From positions 240,057 through 304,056 of the forward strand of contig NZ_JAFMPR010000004.1 in the NCBI RefSeq assembly GCF_020667835.1: a stretch of DNA of 64,000 nt. The letters are read 5' to 3'. This document shows, one piece after another, positions 18,384-27,820 of this stretch. Under the pieces are notes generated by a model that saw only the letters and a program-made list of their open reading frames with translations, searched no databases and was not told the origin of the DNA. Source of the DNA: Roseibaca sp. Y0-43. GTDB lineage: Bacteria; Pseudomonadota; Alphaproteobacteria; Rhodobacterales; Rhodobacteraceae. Position 1 is the stretch's first letter. Each line of letters starts with the position of its first letter. A program made the position numbers and the translations under genes.

Positions 18384-19374
18384 CCGATTCCTCGTCTTTC
18401 TCATAGGCGCGGATAATGCGCGCCACGAGCGGGTGGCGCACCACGTCGGAGGAGGTGAAATAGCTGAACCGTATCCCCTCGACCCCGTCCAGAATGCGCT
18501 CGGCCGCGCGCAGGCCCGATTGCACGCCGCGCGGCAGGTCGATCTGGCTGCGATCGCCGGTGATGACCATGCGCGACCCTTCGCCGAGGCGCGTCAGGAA
18601 CATCTTCATCTGCATCTCTGTAGCGTTCTGCGCTTCATCGAGCAGAACAAAGGCATTCGACAGCGTGCGCCCGCGCATGAAGGCCAAGGGCGCAATTTCG
18701 ATCCGGCGCTCTTCCATCAGCTTTTGCAACTGCTTGCCCGGCAGGAAATCATTCAGCGCGTCGTAAAGCGGCTGCATGTAGGGGTCGACTTTTTCCTTCA
18801 TGTCGCCGGGCAGAAAGCCCAGACGCTCGCCCGCTTCCACGGCGGGGCGTGACAGGATGATCTTGTCGACATGACCGTCGGCGAACATCTGCACGGCGGC
18901 GGCGACGGCGATATAGGTCTTGCCGGTGCCCGCGGGCCCGATGCCGAAATTCAGCTCTGCCTCCAGCAGGGCGCGGGTATAGGCCTGTTGCGCCTCTGTC
19001 CGCGGGATGACCGATTTCTTGCGCGTCCGCAGCTCCAGCCGGCCAGAGCGGAACATCTCCATCTGCTCTGGCGCGGCGATGTCGGCATTGCCCAGCCGGA
19101 TCAGCGCGGCGATGTCGCCATGTTCCAGCGTGCCGCGTTCCTGCACCATCTGATACATGGCGCGCAAAACGTCAGCCGCGTCGGCGCGCGCCTCGCCCAT
19201 GACCGCCAACTGGTTGCCCCGGCGCACAATCTGCACGCCAAGCTGGCTTTCGACCTGTGTGAGGTTTCGATCATATTCGCCGCACAGTTCCACCAGCAGG
19301 CGGTTGTCTGCGAATTCCAGATGCAGTGTCGCATCTTCTGCCCCGGCAACGGGGGTCGCGGTGTTGATACCCAA
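18376..19374 (-). CDS. phoH: PhoH-family ATPase
   Basis: The 332-residue protein carries an N-terminal KH-like region and the PhoH ATPase domain, with Walker A GPAGTGKT near residue 144 and Walker B LLDEAQN near 252. PhoH-like proteins are cytoplasmic ATPases probably involved in RNA metabolism; the fixed linkage to ybeY and corC, seen here, supports that. It is the first gene of the operon. In many alphaproteobacteria miaB lies directly upstream, but here miaB is about 8 kb away at 27.8 kb. Confidence 0.94.
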   Translation of the reverse strand: MGINTATPVAGAEDATLHLEFADNRLLVELCGEYDRNLTQVESQLGVQIVRRGNQLAVMGEARADAADVLRAMYQMVQERGTLEHGDIAALIRLGNADIAAPEQMEMFRSGRLELRTRKKSVIPRTEAQQAYTRALLEAELNFGIGPAGTGKTYIAVAAAVQMFADGHVDKIILSRPAVEAGERLGFLPGDMKEKVDPYMQPLYDALNDFLPGKQLQKLMEERRIEIAPLAFMRGRTLSNAFVLLDEAQNATEMQMKMFLTRLGEGSRMVITGDRSQIDLPRGVQSGLRAAERILDGVEGIRFSYFTSSDVVRHPLVARIIRAYEKDEESGG

Positions 19375-19523
19375 GCGGGTCTCCCATTCAATGGCGCTTC
19401 ACCTGATGTAATGCTGCCAATCACATGGGCCAGTTGCAAGCATTCTTTCCCGCAGCGGTGGCTTTTTGCCCACAAGATGGGCGCGGCGCAGCGCATTGGG
19501 CCGCAAGATATTGGGCGGACATG

Positions 19524-19554
19524 AAAAAACGCGCGACCCTTGGGGCCGCGCGTT
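19524..19554 (-). terminator. Rho-independent terminator of the membrane-protein gene
   Basis: Reading the minus strand, a GC-rich stem built on the arms ACGCGCG and CGCGCGT around a short loop is followed by six T. It lies 21 nt beyond the stop of the minus-strand gene that ends at 19576. Confidence 0.85.
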
Positions 19555-19575
19555 CCTGTGGTTATGACGACTTGC

Positions 19576-20781
19576 TTATTCCGCCGGAACCGGGGTTGCA
19601 CCCTTGGGGGTGCCAAAGTGGCGGCGGTTCAGCAGCAGCACCATCCAGATCATCGAGAACTGGGCGGCAATCGCCAGCAGCGTCAGCGACCAGTAACCCA
19701 TGCCGAATTTCTCGATCACGCCGGCTTTGACAAGGCCGTTATTGACGAAGAAGTGCAGCATCACCGATAGCGCCACGCCGGGGCAGATCAGCGCGTAAGA
19801 GCCGGCCGAGTTCTCGGACCCGAACAGGAAGCGGCCCGCATAGCCCTGCTTGACCAGCACCAGACCGCCGAACAGCAGCACCGCGACTTGCGTGGCCAGC
19901 AGCTTCGAGGTCAGCGCCAGCGTTGCGCCTGCGCCTTCCTCGACGCCGAAATGCACACCCAGACCATGCGCCTGACGCAGCATCAAGATGCCCAGAACCG
20001 TCAGAAGCGGCACGATAATCAGCAGCGTCGGGGCGGTGTCGGCATTGGCGCCGTTTTCCATCATCGAACGCAGGCCAAGGATCATGGCGACCGCAGCGAT
20101 CAACCCGCTCATCATCAGGAAGAAGGTCGAGATGACGATGGCAGCACCAGCCACGGTGGCGTTCGTGCTCATGGCAGCCGGGGCGGCCATGCCGACGCCG
20201 ACCATGGCAAAGGCGAAGGCGGGCAGGATCTGGCCGAAATTGTTGTTGGCCGCGCAGTTGAAGCCCCCTTCGGTCATCACACGGCCAAGGAAGCCGCCAT
20301 ATTGTTTCAGCCCCAGAATACCGATGGCCAGAAACGCGACCATGGCCATGGGGAACAGGTATTCCACGATCGACCACAGGCCGGGCACGAAAACCAGCCC
20401 CAGGATGAAGCCGCCATTCACGGCCATTGCCAGCGCCAGCGGCATAGCCAGAATCTGGCTTTGCGCGTTGGTCTTGGCGAATTTTTCAAACGCGTCGGTT
20501 TTGCGCCAAGCGCTGTAGCGTTGCAGGTTCCAGATCAGCAGCTTGATGTTCTGAAACGCGAAGAACGCGATCCCCGCCATGGCGGCGACGATCATCGCCT
20601 GCGTCATCAGGTTGCCCGTGGACAGCGCGGCCATGATGTCTTCGAAGACTGGAACGGTCTTGCCCGGATGCGGGATCCAGAACATCAGCCACATGAAGAA
20701 GGTTACGGTCAGGCCGCCAGCACCCAGCGAAGCCAGGAAGTAGAGCGGCGAGTAGGTGTCGGATGGTTTTGCGGTCGGCAT
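19576..20781 (-). CDS. Multi-pass membrane protein (possible TsoY/TDT-like family)
   Basis: A 401-residue, very hydrophobic protein with about ten predicted transmembrane helices and the N-terminal sequence SPLYFLASLGAGGL. From memory this resembles proteins annotated as TsoY-like or, more distantly, TDT/SLAC1-type anion transporters, but I cannot confirm the family here. A Cys sits in the loop motif EGGFNCAANNNFGQ near residue 182, and PGVALSVMLHFFVNNG near the C-terminus looks conserved. The start has AGGAGGG upstream. It is a single-gene transcript with its own terminator. The AT-rich inverted repeat just upstream suggests control by a repressor. The substrate is unknown. Confidence 0.6.
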   Translation of the reverse strand: MPTAKPSDTYSPLYFLASLGAGGLTVTFFMWLMFWIPHPGKTVPVFEDIMAALSTGNLMTQAMIVAAMAGIAFFAFQNIKLLIWNLQRYSAWRKTDAFEKFAKTNAQSQILAMPLALAMAVNGGFILGLVFVPGLWSIVEYLFPMAMVAFLAIGILGLKQYGGFLGRVMTEGGFNCAANNNFGQILPAFAFAMVGVGMAAPAAMSTNATVAGAAIVISTFFLMMSGLIAAVAMILGLRSMMENGANADTAPTLLIIVPLLTVLGILMLRQAHGLGVHFGVEEGAGATLALTSKLLATQVAVLLFGGLVLVKQGYAGRFLFGSENSAGSYALICPGVALSVMLHFFVNNGLVKAGVIEKFGMGYWSLTLLAIAAQFSMIWMVLLLNRRHFGTPKGATPVPAE

Positions 20782-20794
20782 GATGCCCTCCTAA

Positions 20795-20816
20795 CATATT
20801 TATAAATCTGAATATG
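20795..20816. promoter_or_regulatory. AT-rich inverted repeat, candidate operator
   Basis: The arms CATATT (20795-20800) and AATATG (20811-20816) form a perfect inverted repeat with a 10-bp spacer. It stands in an AT-rich island just upstream of the ribosome binding site of the membrane-protein gene, in otherwise GC-rich DNA. Size and spacing fit a dimeric repressor site, for example of the ArsR type, but no such regulator is encoded nearby. Confidence 0.35.
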
Positions 20817-20990
20817 AATATATTGCCTTCAAATTGCACTGCGACGGGCTGTCGCACCCCTTTGCCCAAATCTATGCCATTTTCGCATATCTTGTGGATA
20901 ACTTCGTCAATCATACCGAATGTTGGAATAGCGCTTGACTCGTGGCGCGCGCGCTTGGCACGGTTCAGGGGTCTGTAACCCCGGTGGCCC

Positions 20991-23900
20991 ATGCAGTTTA
21001 CCCGCCTGCGCCTGAATGGCTTCAAAAGCTTTGTCGACCCGACGGATCTGGTGATCCATCCGGGCCTGACCGGCGTTGTCGGGCCAAATGGCTGCGGAAA
21101 GTCCAACCTGCTGGAAGCGCTGCGCTGGGTCATGGGCGAGAATCGGGCCAGCGCGATGCGCGGCTCAGGCATGGAAGACGTGATCTTCGCGGGCACCGAC
21201 AGCCGCGCGGCCCGTCATTTCGCCGAAGTCACCCTGCATATGGACAATTCGCAGCGCCTGGCGCCCTCGGGGTTCAACGACAGCGACCAGCTAGAGGTCG
21301 TGCGCCGCATCACCCGCGACGCGGGCAGCGCCTACCGCATCAATGGCAAGGACGTGCGCGCGCGCGATGTGCAGATGCTGTTCGCAGATGCTTCGACCGG
21401 GGCGCATAGCCCGGCGCTGGTGCGGCAGGGGCAGATCTCGGAACTCATCAACGCCAAGCCCAAGGCACGCCGACGCATTCTGGAGGAAGCGGCAGGGATT
21501 TCCGGCCTCTATCAGCGCCGTCACGAAGCCGAGTTGCGTCTGCGCGCGACCGAAACCAATCTGGAGCGCCTGCGCGATGTTGTCGAGCAACTGGCGGGGC
21601 AACTCTCCAGCCTTGCCCGGCAAGCGAAGCAGGCGGAACGCTACCGCAAGATCGGGGCAGAGCTGCGTCATACCGAAGCGTTTCTGATGTATCTGCGCTG
21701 GCGCGAGGCCGACATCGCGCGGGTCGAGGCGGACGCTCGTTTGCGCGCGGCTCTAAGCGCGCTTGCGCAGGCAGAGGCCGCCGCGCTGGACGCTGCGCGC
21801 GCCCGCGCGCAGGCCGACGAGGCGCTTGGCCCCTTGCGCGAGGAGGCGGCCATTGCCGGGGCCGTGCGCCAGCGGCTGGAGGTCGAACGCCAAACCCTGT
21901 CTGCCGAGACCGAGCGCGCCACCGCCCAACTGCGCAGCCTGCGCGCGCGCATCGCGCAACTGGATCAGGACATCGCCCGCGAAGAGGCTTTGAACACCGA
22001 CGCACATGACACGATCGCGCAATTGCAGGCCGAACAGGCTGACCTTGCGCAGGCTGAAGAGGGGGCAGAGGCGCGCCAGCAGCAGGCGGACGCGGCCGCA
22101 GAGGCTTGTGCCCGCGCGCTTGCGCAATCCGAGTCCGATCACGCCGCTGCAACCCAAGAGCTTGCCCGCCAAAGCGCAGAGGCCGATAGCGTGAAACGCG
22201 CGCTGGACGATGCGACCCGCCTTGAGGCCCGCGCGCGCGAACAGGCCGAGCGTGCAGCCGCCGCGCAATCCGAGGCCGCTCAGGCTTTGGAACAGGCTAC
22301 CCGCGCCTTGGCCACCGCAGAGGATGACACGCGCGAAGCCGAGGACTTGGCCGCCCGCACCGAAGCCGCATTGTCGGAGACCGAAACCGCCCGGTCAGAG
22401 GCGCAAACCGCCGAGAGCGCTGCTCGCGCGGCCCTGTCCGATGCCGAGGGCGCGGCGCGCAGCCTGCGCGCCGAAGAAGCGGCGCTGGCCAAGCTGGTCG
22501 CGCGCGACAGCGGCACAGGCGCGCAGCTTTTGGACGCGCTGCGCGTGGCCCCCGGTTACGAGCAAGCCTTGGGCGCGGCGCTGGCCGACGATTTGCGCCA
22601 CCCGATGGCAGAGGGCGGCTCTGGCTGGGTCGATTTGCCCGATTACGACCAAACCGCGCCTTTGCCGCAGGGGGCCGCACCCCTTGCGCCCTTTGTCTCC
22701 GGCAGCGCGGCCCTTGCGCGGCGCTTGGGCCAAACCGGCGTCGCCACGCCATACCAAGGCCGCGCTTTGCACGCCGATCTGAAGCCGGGCCAAAGACTGG
22801 TCACGCTGGCGGGCGATCTGTGGCGTTGGGACGGGCTGCATATCGCCGCGAAAGACGCATCCAGCAGCACCGCGCTGCGGTTGCAACAGCGCAACCAGCT
22901 ATCGGCCCTGCGCCGCGAATTGGAGCAGACAGAGGCAGGACTGACCGAACTTGCCCAGACCCATGCCGCGCGCAAAGCCCGGCTTGACGCGCTGGCCGGC
23001 GCAGAACGGCAAGCGCGCGAGGCGCGCCGCGCCGCCGAAGGGCGGCTGAGCGATGCATCGCGCGCCGCGTCGCGGGCGCAGGCCGCGCGCGACATGGCGG
23101 CATCGAAACGCGAGACTGCGGCGGCGCAGGCCGAGCGCGCGCGCATGGAACTTGCCGATCTGACTGAAAAGCTGGCCACGCTCAGCGCCGCACAAAGCGC
23201 GCTGCCCGATCTTGCCCAACTGCGCCTGAGCGTGGACCGTCTGGCCGCCAAGGTGGCCGAGGCCCGTGCCGAAACCGTCAGCGCGCGCGGGCTGGCCGAA
23301 GGCTTGCGCCGCGACGCCAACGCCCGCGCGGCGCGGGCGCAAGAGGTGGCCAAGGCGCTGGCTGGCTGGCAGGGGCGGCTGGGCAATGCCTCTGCCCGCG
23401 TGGCGGAACTGTCCGAGCGCCGCGACGAGGCCGCGCGCCGCCTGAAATCGGCGCAAGACGCGCCCGCGACGCTGGCGCAAAAGGCCGAGAACCTGCAACA
23501 CGAGATCACCCGCGCCGATGCCCGCGCCAGTGCCGCCGAGGATGCGCTGAAAGCGGGCGAGGCCACCGCCCGCAGCGCCGCAGATGCAGAGCGCGACACG
23601 ACCCGCGCCAGCGGTGACGCGCGCGAGGCCCGCGCCCGCGCAGAAGCACAGCGCGAGGCGGCGGGCCAAGCGGTCGACAGCCTCACCGCGCGCATCCAAG
23701 AGGATTTGAACGCCACCCCGCAAGCCCTGCTGGCCGAGTTGGAGATCGACCACGACGCCTTGCCTGAAATTGCTGCCTTGGAAGACAGCCTTGCCCGCCT
23801 GAAGCGTGCGCGCGACAGCCTGGGCGCGGTCAACCTGCGCGCCGAGGAAGACGCGCGCGAGGTCCAGACAGAGCATGACACGCTGGTTCAGGAAATGGCC

Positions 23901-24440
23901 GATCTGGAAGCGGCCATCGCCAAGCTGCGCGCAGGCATCTCGGCGTTGAACCGCGAAGGACGCGAGCGGCTGCTTGCGGCCTTCGACAAGGTGAACGAGA
24001 ATTTCGCCAACCTGTTCCAGCACCTGTTCACCGGCGGCGAGGCGCGGTTGGTGCTGGTCGAATCCGACGACCCGTTGGAAGCCGGTCTGGAAATCATGTG
24101 TCAGCCGCCGGGCAAGAAACTGTCCACGCTCTCGCTTTTGTCGGGGGGTGAGCAGACGCTGACGGCGCTGGCGCTGATTTTCGCGGTCTTCCTTGCCAAC
24201 CCCGCGCCCATCTGCGTGCTGGACGAGGTGGACGCGCCGCTCGATGACGCCAATGTCGCGCGCTTCTGCGACCTGTTGGACGAGATGACGCGCCGGGCTG
24301 AAACGCGCTACCTGATTATCTCGCACAACGCGCTGACCATGGCGCGGATGGACCGGCTGTTCGGGGTCACGATGGGCGAGCGCGGGGTCAGCCAGTTGGT
24401 GAGCGTGGACCTGAGCCAAGCTGAAACCATGGTGGCTTGA
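20991..24440 (+). CDS. smc: Chromosome segregation protein SMC
   Basis: SMC forms the condensin-like ring that compacts and segregates the chromosome. The 1149-residue protein has Walker A GPNGCGKSN at residues 31-39, a long Ala/Glu/Arg-rich coiled coil to about residue 500, a hinge domain at roughly 500-640, a second coiled coil, and the C-terminal ABC signature LSGGEQ followed by Walker B LDEVDAPLDDANV near residue 1080. The length and architecture are standard. The start ATG lies about 210 nt from the divergent membrane-protein gene. The very high Ala/Arg content explains the long open frames seen on the opposite strand. Confidence 0.97.
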   Translation: MQFTRLRLNGFKSFVDPTDLVIHPGLTGVVGPNGCGKSNLLEALRWVMGENRASAMRGSGMEDVIFAGTDSRAARHFAEVTLHMDNSQRLAPSGFNDSDQLEVVRRITRDAGSAYRINGKDVRARDVQMLFADASTGAHSPALVRQGQISELINAKPKARRRILEEAAGISGLYQRRHEAELRLRATETNLERLRDVVEQLAGQLSSLARQAKQAERYRKIGAELRHTEAFLMYLRWREADIARVEADARLRAALSALAQAEAAALDAARARAQADEALGPLREEAAIAGAVRQRLEVERQTLSAETERATAQLRSLRARIAQLDQDIAREEALNTDAHDTIAQLQAEQADLAQAEEGAEARQQQADAAAEACARALAQSESDHAAATQELARQSAEADSVKRALDDATRLEARAREQAERAAAAQSEAAQALEQATRALATAEDDTREAEDLAARTEAALSETETARSEAQTAESAARAALSDAEGAARSLRAEEAALAKLVARDSGTGAQLLDALRVAPGYEQALGAALADDLRHPMAEGGSGWVDLPDYDQTAPLPQGAAPLAPFVSGSAALARRLGQTGVATPYQGRALHADLKPGQRLVTLAGDLWRWDGLHIAAKDASSSTALRLQQRNQLSALRRELEQTEAGLTELAQTHAARKARLDALAGAERQAREARRAAEGRLSDASRAASRAQAARDMAASKRETAAAQAERARMELADLTEKLATLSAAQSALPDLAQLRLSVDRLAAKVAEARAETVSARGLAEGLRRDANARAARAQEVAKALAGWQGRLGNASARVAELSERRDEAARRLKSAQDAPATLAQKAENLQHEITRADARASAAEDALKAGEATARSAADAERDTTRASGDAREARARAEAQREAAGQAVDSLTARIQEDLNATPQALLAELEIDHDALPEIAALEDSLARLKRARDSLGAVNLRAEEDAREVQTEHDTLVQEMADLEAAIAKLRAGISALNREGRERLLAAFDKVNENFANLFQHLFTGGEARLVLVESDDPLEAGLEIMCQPPGKKLSTLSLLSGGEQTLTALALIFAVFLANPAPICVLDEVDAPLDDANVARFCDLLDEMTRRAETRYLIISHNALTMARMDRLFGVTMGERGVSQLVSVDLSQAETMVA

Positions 24441-24491
24441 CCGTCCGGAAACTTTTGAACATGTTAAGCGCATCTTTGCCAAGGTGCCGCC

Positions 24492-25733
24492 ATGTCCGAC
24501 CGCTCCGCGCCCCTGATGACCCCGGTTCTGATCGGCGGTTGCCTGATTATCATGGTGGGCTTTGCCATCCGCGCCAGTTTCGGCGTGTTCCAGATCCCGA
24601 TTGCCGAGGAATTCGGCTGGCTGCGTGCCGAATTCTCGCTGGCGATTGCCATTCAGAACCTGGCTTGGGGCATCGGTCAGCCCTTGTTCGGGGCTTTGGC
24701 TGAGCGCTTTGGGGACCGCAAGGCGATCCTTCTTGGCGCGCTGACCTATGCGGCGGGGTTGGTGCTGTCATCCTTCGCCGTCACGCCCGAGGCGCATCAA
24801 TGGTTGGAGATCCTTGTCGGCTTTGGTGTTGCGGGCACAGGCTTTGGCGTGATCCTGGCCGTGGTCGGGCGCGCGGCATCAGACGAGAATCGCAGCGTGG
24901 CGCTGGGGATTGCGACCGCGGCGGGCAGCGCGGGGCAGGTCTTTGGCGCGCCCGTGGCAGAGATCTTGCTGGGCTTTTACAGCTGGCAGACGGTGTTCCT
25001 GATCTTCGCCGCCGCGATCCTTCTGGCAATGCTCGCGCTGCCGATGATGCGCTCGCCCGCACCTGCCAGCCGCGCGGAGTTGGAGCAGAGCATGGGCGCG
25101 GCGCTGAAACAGGCGGCCCGCGACCCCAGCTTTAGCCTGATCTTCCTGGGTTTCTTTTCCTGCGGCTACCAGCTTGCCTTCATCACCGCGCATTTCCCCG
25201 CGATGGTGACGGAAATGTGTGGGCCGATCGACCCCAACGGGATGCTGGCGGGCTTCGGGATTACCACGACATCGGTGCTTGGGGCGGTGTCGATTTCGCT
25301 GATCGGTCTGGCCAATATTGCCGGCACGATCTTTGCCGCATGGCTGGGCAAGCGCTATTCCAAGAAATACCTGCTGGCCAGCATCTACATGGCGCGCACG
25401 GTTGTGGCGGCGGCGTTCATCCTGTCGCCGATCACGCCTGCCTCTGTGTTGCTGTTTTCGCTGCTGATGGGAGCATTGTGGCTGGCGACGGTGCCGCTGA
25501 CATCCGGTCTGATCGCGCATATCTACGGGTTGCGCTACATGGGCACGCTGTACGGGATCGTGTTCTTCAGTCACCAGTTGGGCAGTTTCCTGGGCGTATG
25601 GCTGGGGGGCGAATTGTATGACATCTACGGCGACTACACGCTTGTGTGGTGGGTGGGTGTCGCGGTCGGGCTTTTCTCGGCCATCGTGCATTTGCCCGTG
25701 CGCGAGCGCAGCCTGAACGCGCGGATCGTTTAG
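24492..25733 (+). CDS. MFS transporter
   Basis: The 413-residue protein has twelve probable transmembrane helices and a major facilitator motif in the loop after helix 2 (ALAERFGDRKAIL near residue 70). Overall resemblance is to the MFS_1 and oxalate/formate- or monocarboxylate-like group, including GIATAAGSAGQ in helix 5. The substrate cannot be predicted. It follows smc by 51 nt on the same strand, and its stop lies inside a palindromic repeat. Confidence 0.9.
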   Translation: MSDRSAPLMTPVLIGGCLIIMVGFAIRASFGVFQIPIAEEFGWLRAEFSLAIAIQNLAWGIGQPLFGALAERFGDRKAILLGALTYAAGLVLSSFAVTPEAHQWLEILVGFGVAGTGFGVILAVVGRAASDENRSVALGIATAAGSAGQVFGAPVAEILLGFYSWQTVFLIFAAAILLAMLALPMMRSPAPASRAELEQSMGAALKQAARDPSFSLIFLGFFSCGYQLAFITAHFPAMVTEMCGPIDPNGMLAGFGITTTSVLGAVSISLIGLANIAGTIFAAWLGKRYSKKYLLASIYMARTVVAAAFILSPITPASVLLFSLLMGALWLATVPLTSGLIAHIYGLRYMGTLYGIVFFSHQLGSFLGVWLGGELYDIYGDYTLVWWVGVAVGLFSAIVHLPVRERSLNARIV

Positions 25734-25792
25734 GGGGCTTTGCCCCCGCCGCGCTGGCGCGCGCCTCCCCCAGGATATTTTTGCAAGGATGA
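25733..25792 (-). repeat. Dispersed palindromic repeat, copy A
   Basis: About 60 bp made of a GGGGGC/GCCCCC hairpin, a second GC-rich hairpin and a conserved tail that on the minus strand reads CATCCTTGCAAAAATATCC. The same module occurs at 31428-31489 and, in a degenerate form, at 34975-35021. It lies between convergent genes and may also act as a transcription terminator. Confidence 0.75.
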
Positions 25793-25793
25793 A

Positions 25794-26984
25794 TTAGCGG
25801 TATCGGGCTGCATGTTTGCCCGCCCAATGGCCCGTGGCAAGGCAAGCGGTCAGAAGGTAGCCGCCGGTGGGCGCTTCCCAGTCGAGCATTTCGCCAGCCG
25901 CGAAGGTGCCGGGCCAGTTGCGTAGCATCAGCCTGTCGTCGAGTTCCGCGCGTGCGATGCCGCCGGCGGTCGAGATTGCTTCGTCCATCGGGTGGGGCGC
26001 GCCCAAGGGCAGGGTCAGCGCCTTGAGCGTGGCGCCGTCGGGCGTGCGGGTGCATTCGTTGACAAGGGCAAGGCGCGCGCCTGAAAGCCCCAGTGCCTTG
26101 CGCAGCCGGTTGGTGCGCGATTCCTTGGCGGGGCGGCGGGCGAGGCGGGCGTCAAGCTCGGTGGCGCTGAGATCGGGGAACAGGTCGAGCGTGAGGCTGG
26201 CCCCCTCGCGCAAGGCGCGCGAGAGTGCGTAGATGCCGCCGCCTTCGACACCGCGCGCGGTCAGAACGAACTCGGCGCGCAGGCTATGGGCACCTGCGAT
26301 CAGCCGCGCGCCCTTGATGGGCAGGCCGAAATGGGGGATCATGTGATCGGACCATGCAACCGCAAAGCCCATATTCGCGGGCTGGAACAGCGTGCAGGCG
26401 ATGCCGCGCGCGGTAAGATGCGCGCGCCAAGCGCCGTCAGAGCCAAGCCGCGCCCAGCTTGCCCCCCCAAGTGCCAGAACGGTGGTGCGCGGCGCAAGTT
26501 GGCGGGGGCCATCGGGCGTGGTGAACTGATACGCGCCGCCCGTCCAGCGCCAGCCGCGCCGGAGTGTCACGCCAAGGCTGTCCAATCGTGCCAGCCATGC
26601 GCGCAGAAGCGGCGAGGCTTTCATGGCGCGCGGAAAGATGCGGCCCGACGAGCCTGTGAAAAGTGGCTCGCCAAGCCCCTCGGCCCAGGCGTGGATCTGG
26701 TCGGGGCCGAAGGCGTGGAGCATGGGCGACAGCCAATCGGCGGCTTCCGAATACGTGGCGATCTGGTCGGGCAGGGGGGCCGCGTTCAGCAGGTTCAGCC
26801 CCGATTTGCCCGCCATCAGGAATTTGCGCGCGGGCGAAGGTTTCGCCTCGCAGATGGTGATGCTGCGACCGGCGCTTGCCATGACCTCGGCCGCGATCAG
26901 CCCGGCGGGGCCGGCACCGATGACAAGCGCGTCAAGTTCCTCTGCCTGCCGCACGGGTTGGCCTTTCGGTAACGGTTCTTTCAT
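25794..26984 (-). CDS. FAD-dependent oxidoreductase (HI0933/BaiN-like flavoprotein)
   Basis: The 396-residue protein begins with a dinucleotide-binding motif VIGAGPAGLIAAEVMA near residue 20 and has the HI0933-type signature region KFLMAGKSGLNLLNAAP. It ends with a second FAD motif, TFAAGEMLDWEAPTGGYLL. This matches the TIGR03862-like flavoprotein family of unknown substrate. The start at 26984 was taken because the frame upstream of it is only the shadow of the divergent gene. It is convergent with the MFS gene across repeat copy A and divergent from the nuclease-like gene. Confidence 0.88.
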   Translation of the reverse strand: MKEPLPKGQPVRQAEELDALVIGAGPAGLIAAEVMASAGRSITICEAKPSPARKFLMAGKSGLNLLNAAPLPDQIATYSEAADWLSPMLHAFGPDQIHAWAEGLGEPLFTGSSGRIFPRAMKASPLLRAWLARLDSLGVTLRRGWRWTGGAYQFTTPDGPRQLAPRTTVLALGGASWARLGSDGAWRAHLTARGIACTLFQPANMGFAVAWSDHMIPHFGLPIKGARLIAGAHSLRAEFVLTARGVEGGGIYALSRALREGASLTLDLFPDLSATELDARLARRPAKESRTNRLRKALGLSGARLALVNECTRTPDGATLKALTLPLGAPHPMDEAISTAGGIARAELDDRLMLRNWPGTFAAGEMLDWEAPTGGYLLTACLATGHWAGKHAARYR

Positions 26985-27056
26985 CGCCGCGGGGTATTGT
27001 TGCCCCGCGCGCAACTTCGCATAGTTGGATTGAAGGAGAGTGCCAAGGCAACAGAC

Positions 27057-27788
27057 ATGACCATTGTCAGCTCTTACAACATTCACAAGGCGGTCGGAAC
27101 CGATATGCGCCGCGATCCCGCGCGTATCGTGCAGGTGATTGCAGAGCTGGGGGCCGATATCGTCGCGCTGCAAGAGGTGGATCGCCGCTTCGGCGACCGG
27201 CGCGGGGTTCTGGACCCCGGCTATTTGCAGGCCGAGACGGGGCTTGCCCCGGTGGTCTTGACCGACCGCTTGGGCAAGGCCGCGCATGGCTGGCATGGAA
27301 ACCTGCTGCTGTTGCGTGGGGCAGAGGTGGAGCAGGCTCAGGCCGTGAGCCTTCCGGGGCTGGAGCCGCGTGGCGCGATCGTCGCCGATATTCGCCTGAA
27401 CGGGCACCCCTTGCGGCTGATCGCGGCGCATCTGGGTCTGCTGCGTCAGTCGCGGCTGATGCAGGCGCGGCTTCTGGCGCGGCATGTGGGCGCGGGCGAT
27501 GGGCGTCCAACGCTTGTGATGGGCGATTTCAACGAATGGCGGCTGGGCGCGGATTGCGGGCTGATGCCCTTGCGGCGTGAATTGCGGGCGGTCAAACGCT
27601 CGGCGCTGACGCGGCCCAGCTTTCCCGCGCGGATGCCGGTTCTGCCCTTGGACCGCATCATCGCCTGCCCGCAACTGGACCTGCACGACCTGCGCGCCCA
27701 TGACAGCACGCTTGCACGCCGCGCGTCCGACCATCTGCCCCTGCGGGCCGCGCTTCGCTTGCCCCAGACCCAAAGCGCGGTTATGTGA
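27057..27788 (+). CDS. Endonuclease/exonuclease/phosphatase family protein
   Basis: The 243-residue protein has the EEP fold signatures: SYNIHK at the N-terminus, ALQEVD (metal-binding Glu) near residue 40, VMGDFNEW near 156, and a final ASDHLPL with the catalytic Asp-His. Homologues act on phosphodiester or phospholipid substrates; the actual substrate is unknown. The start is preceded by GAAGGAGAG. It has no signal peptide. The stop overlaps a possible GTG start of the miaB frame, so the two genes are probably co-transcribed. Confidence 0.88.
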   Translation: MTIVSSYNIHKAVGTDMRRDPARIVQVIAELGADIVALQEVDRRFGDRRGVLDPGYLQAETGLAPVVLTDRLGKAAHGWHGNLLLLRGAEVEQAQAVSLPGLEPRGAIVADIRLNGHPLRLIAAHLGLLRQSRLMQARLLARHVGAGDGRPTLVMGDFNEWRLGADCGLMPLRRELRAVKRSALTRPSFPARMPVLPLDRIIACPQLDLHDLRAHDSTLARRASDHLPLRAALRLPQTQSAVM

Positions 27789-27820
27789 GCAGCGATCACG
27801 ACAGCAAGAAGGGGCCGGGC

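Noticed and set aside
22643..24482. Long minus-strand open frames within smc
   Set aside because: Ser/Arg/Ala-rich low-complexity products mirrored from the Ala/Glu/Arg coiled coil of SMC; no ribosome binding site or domain.
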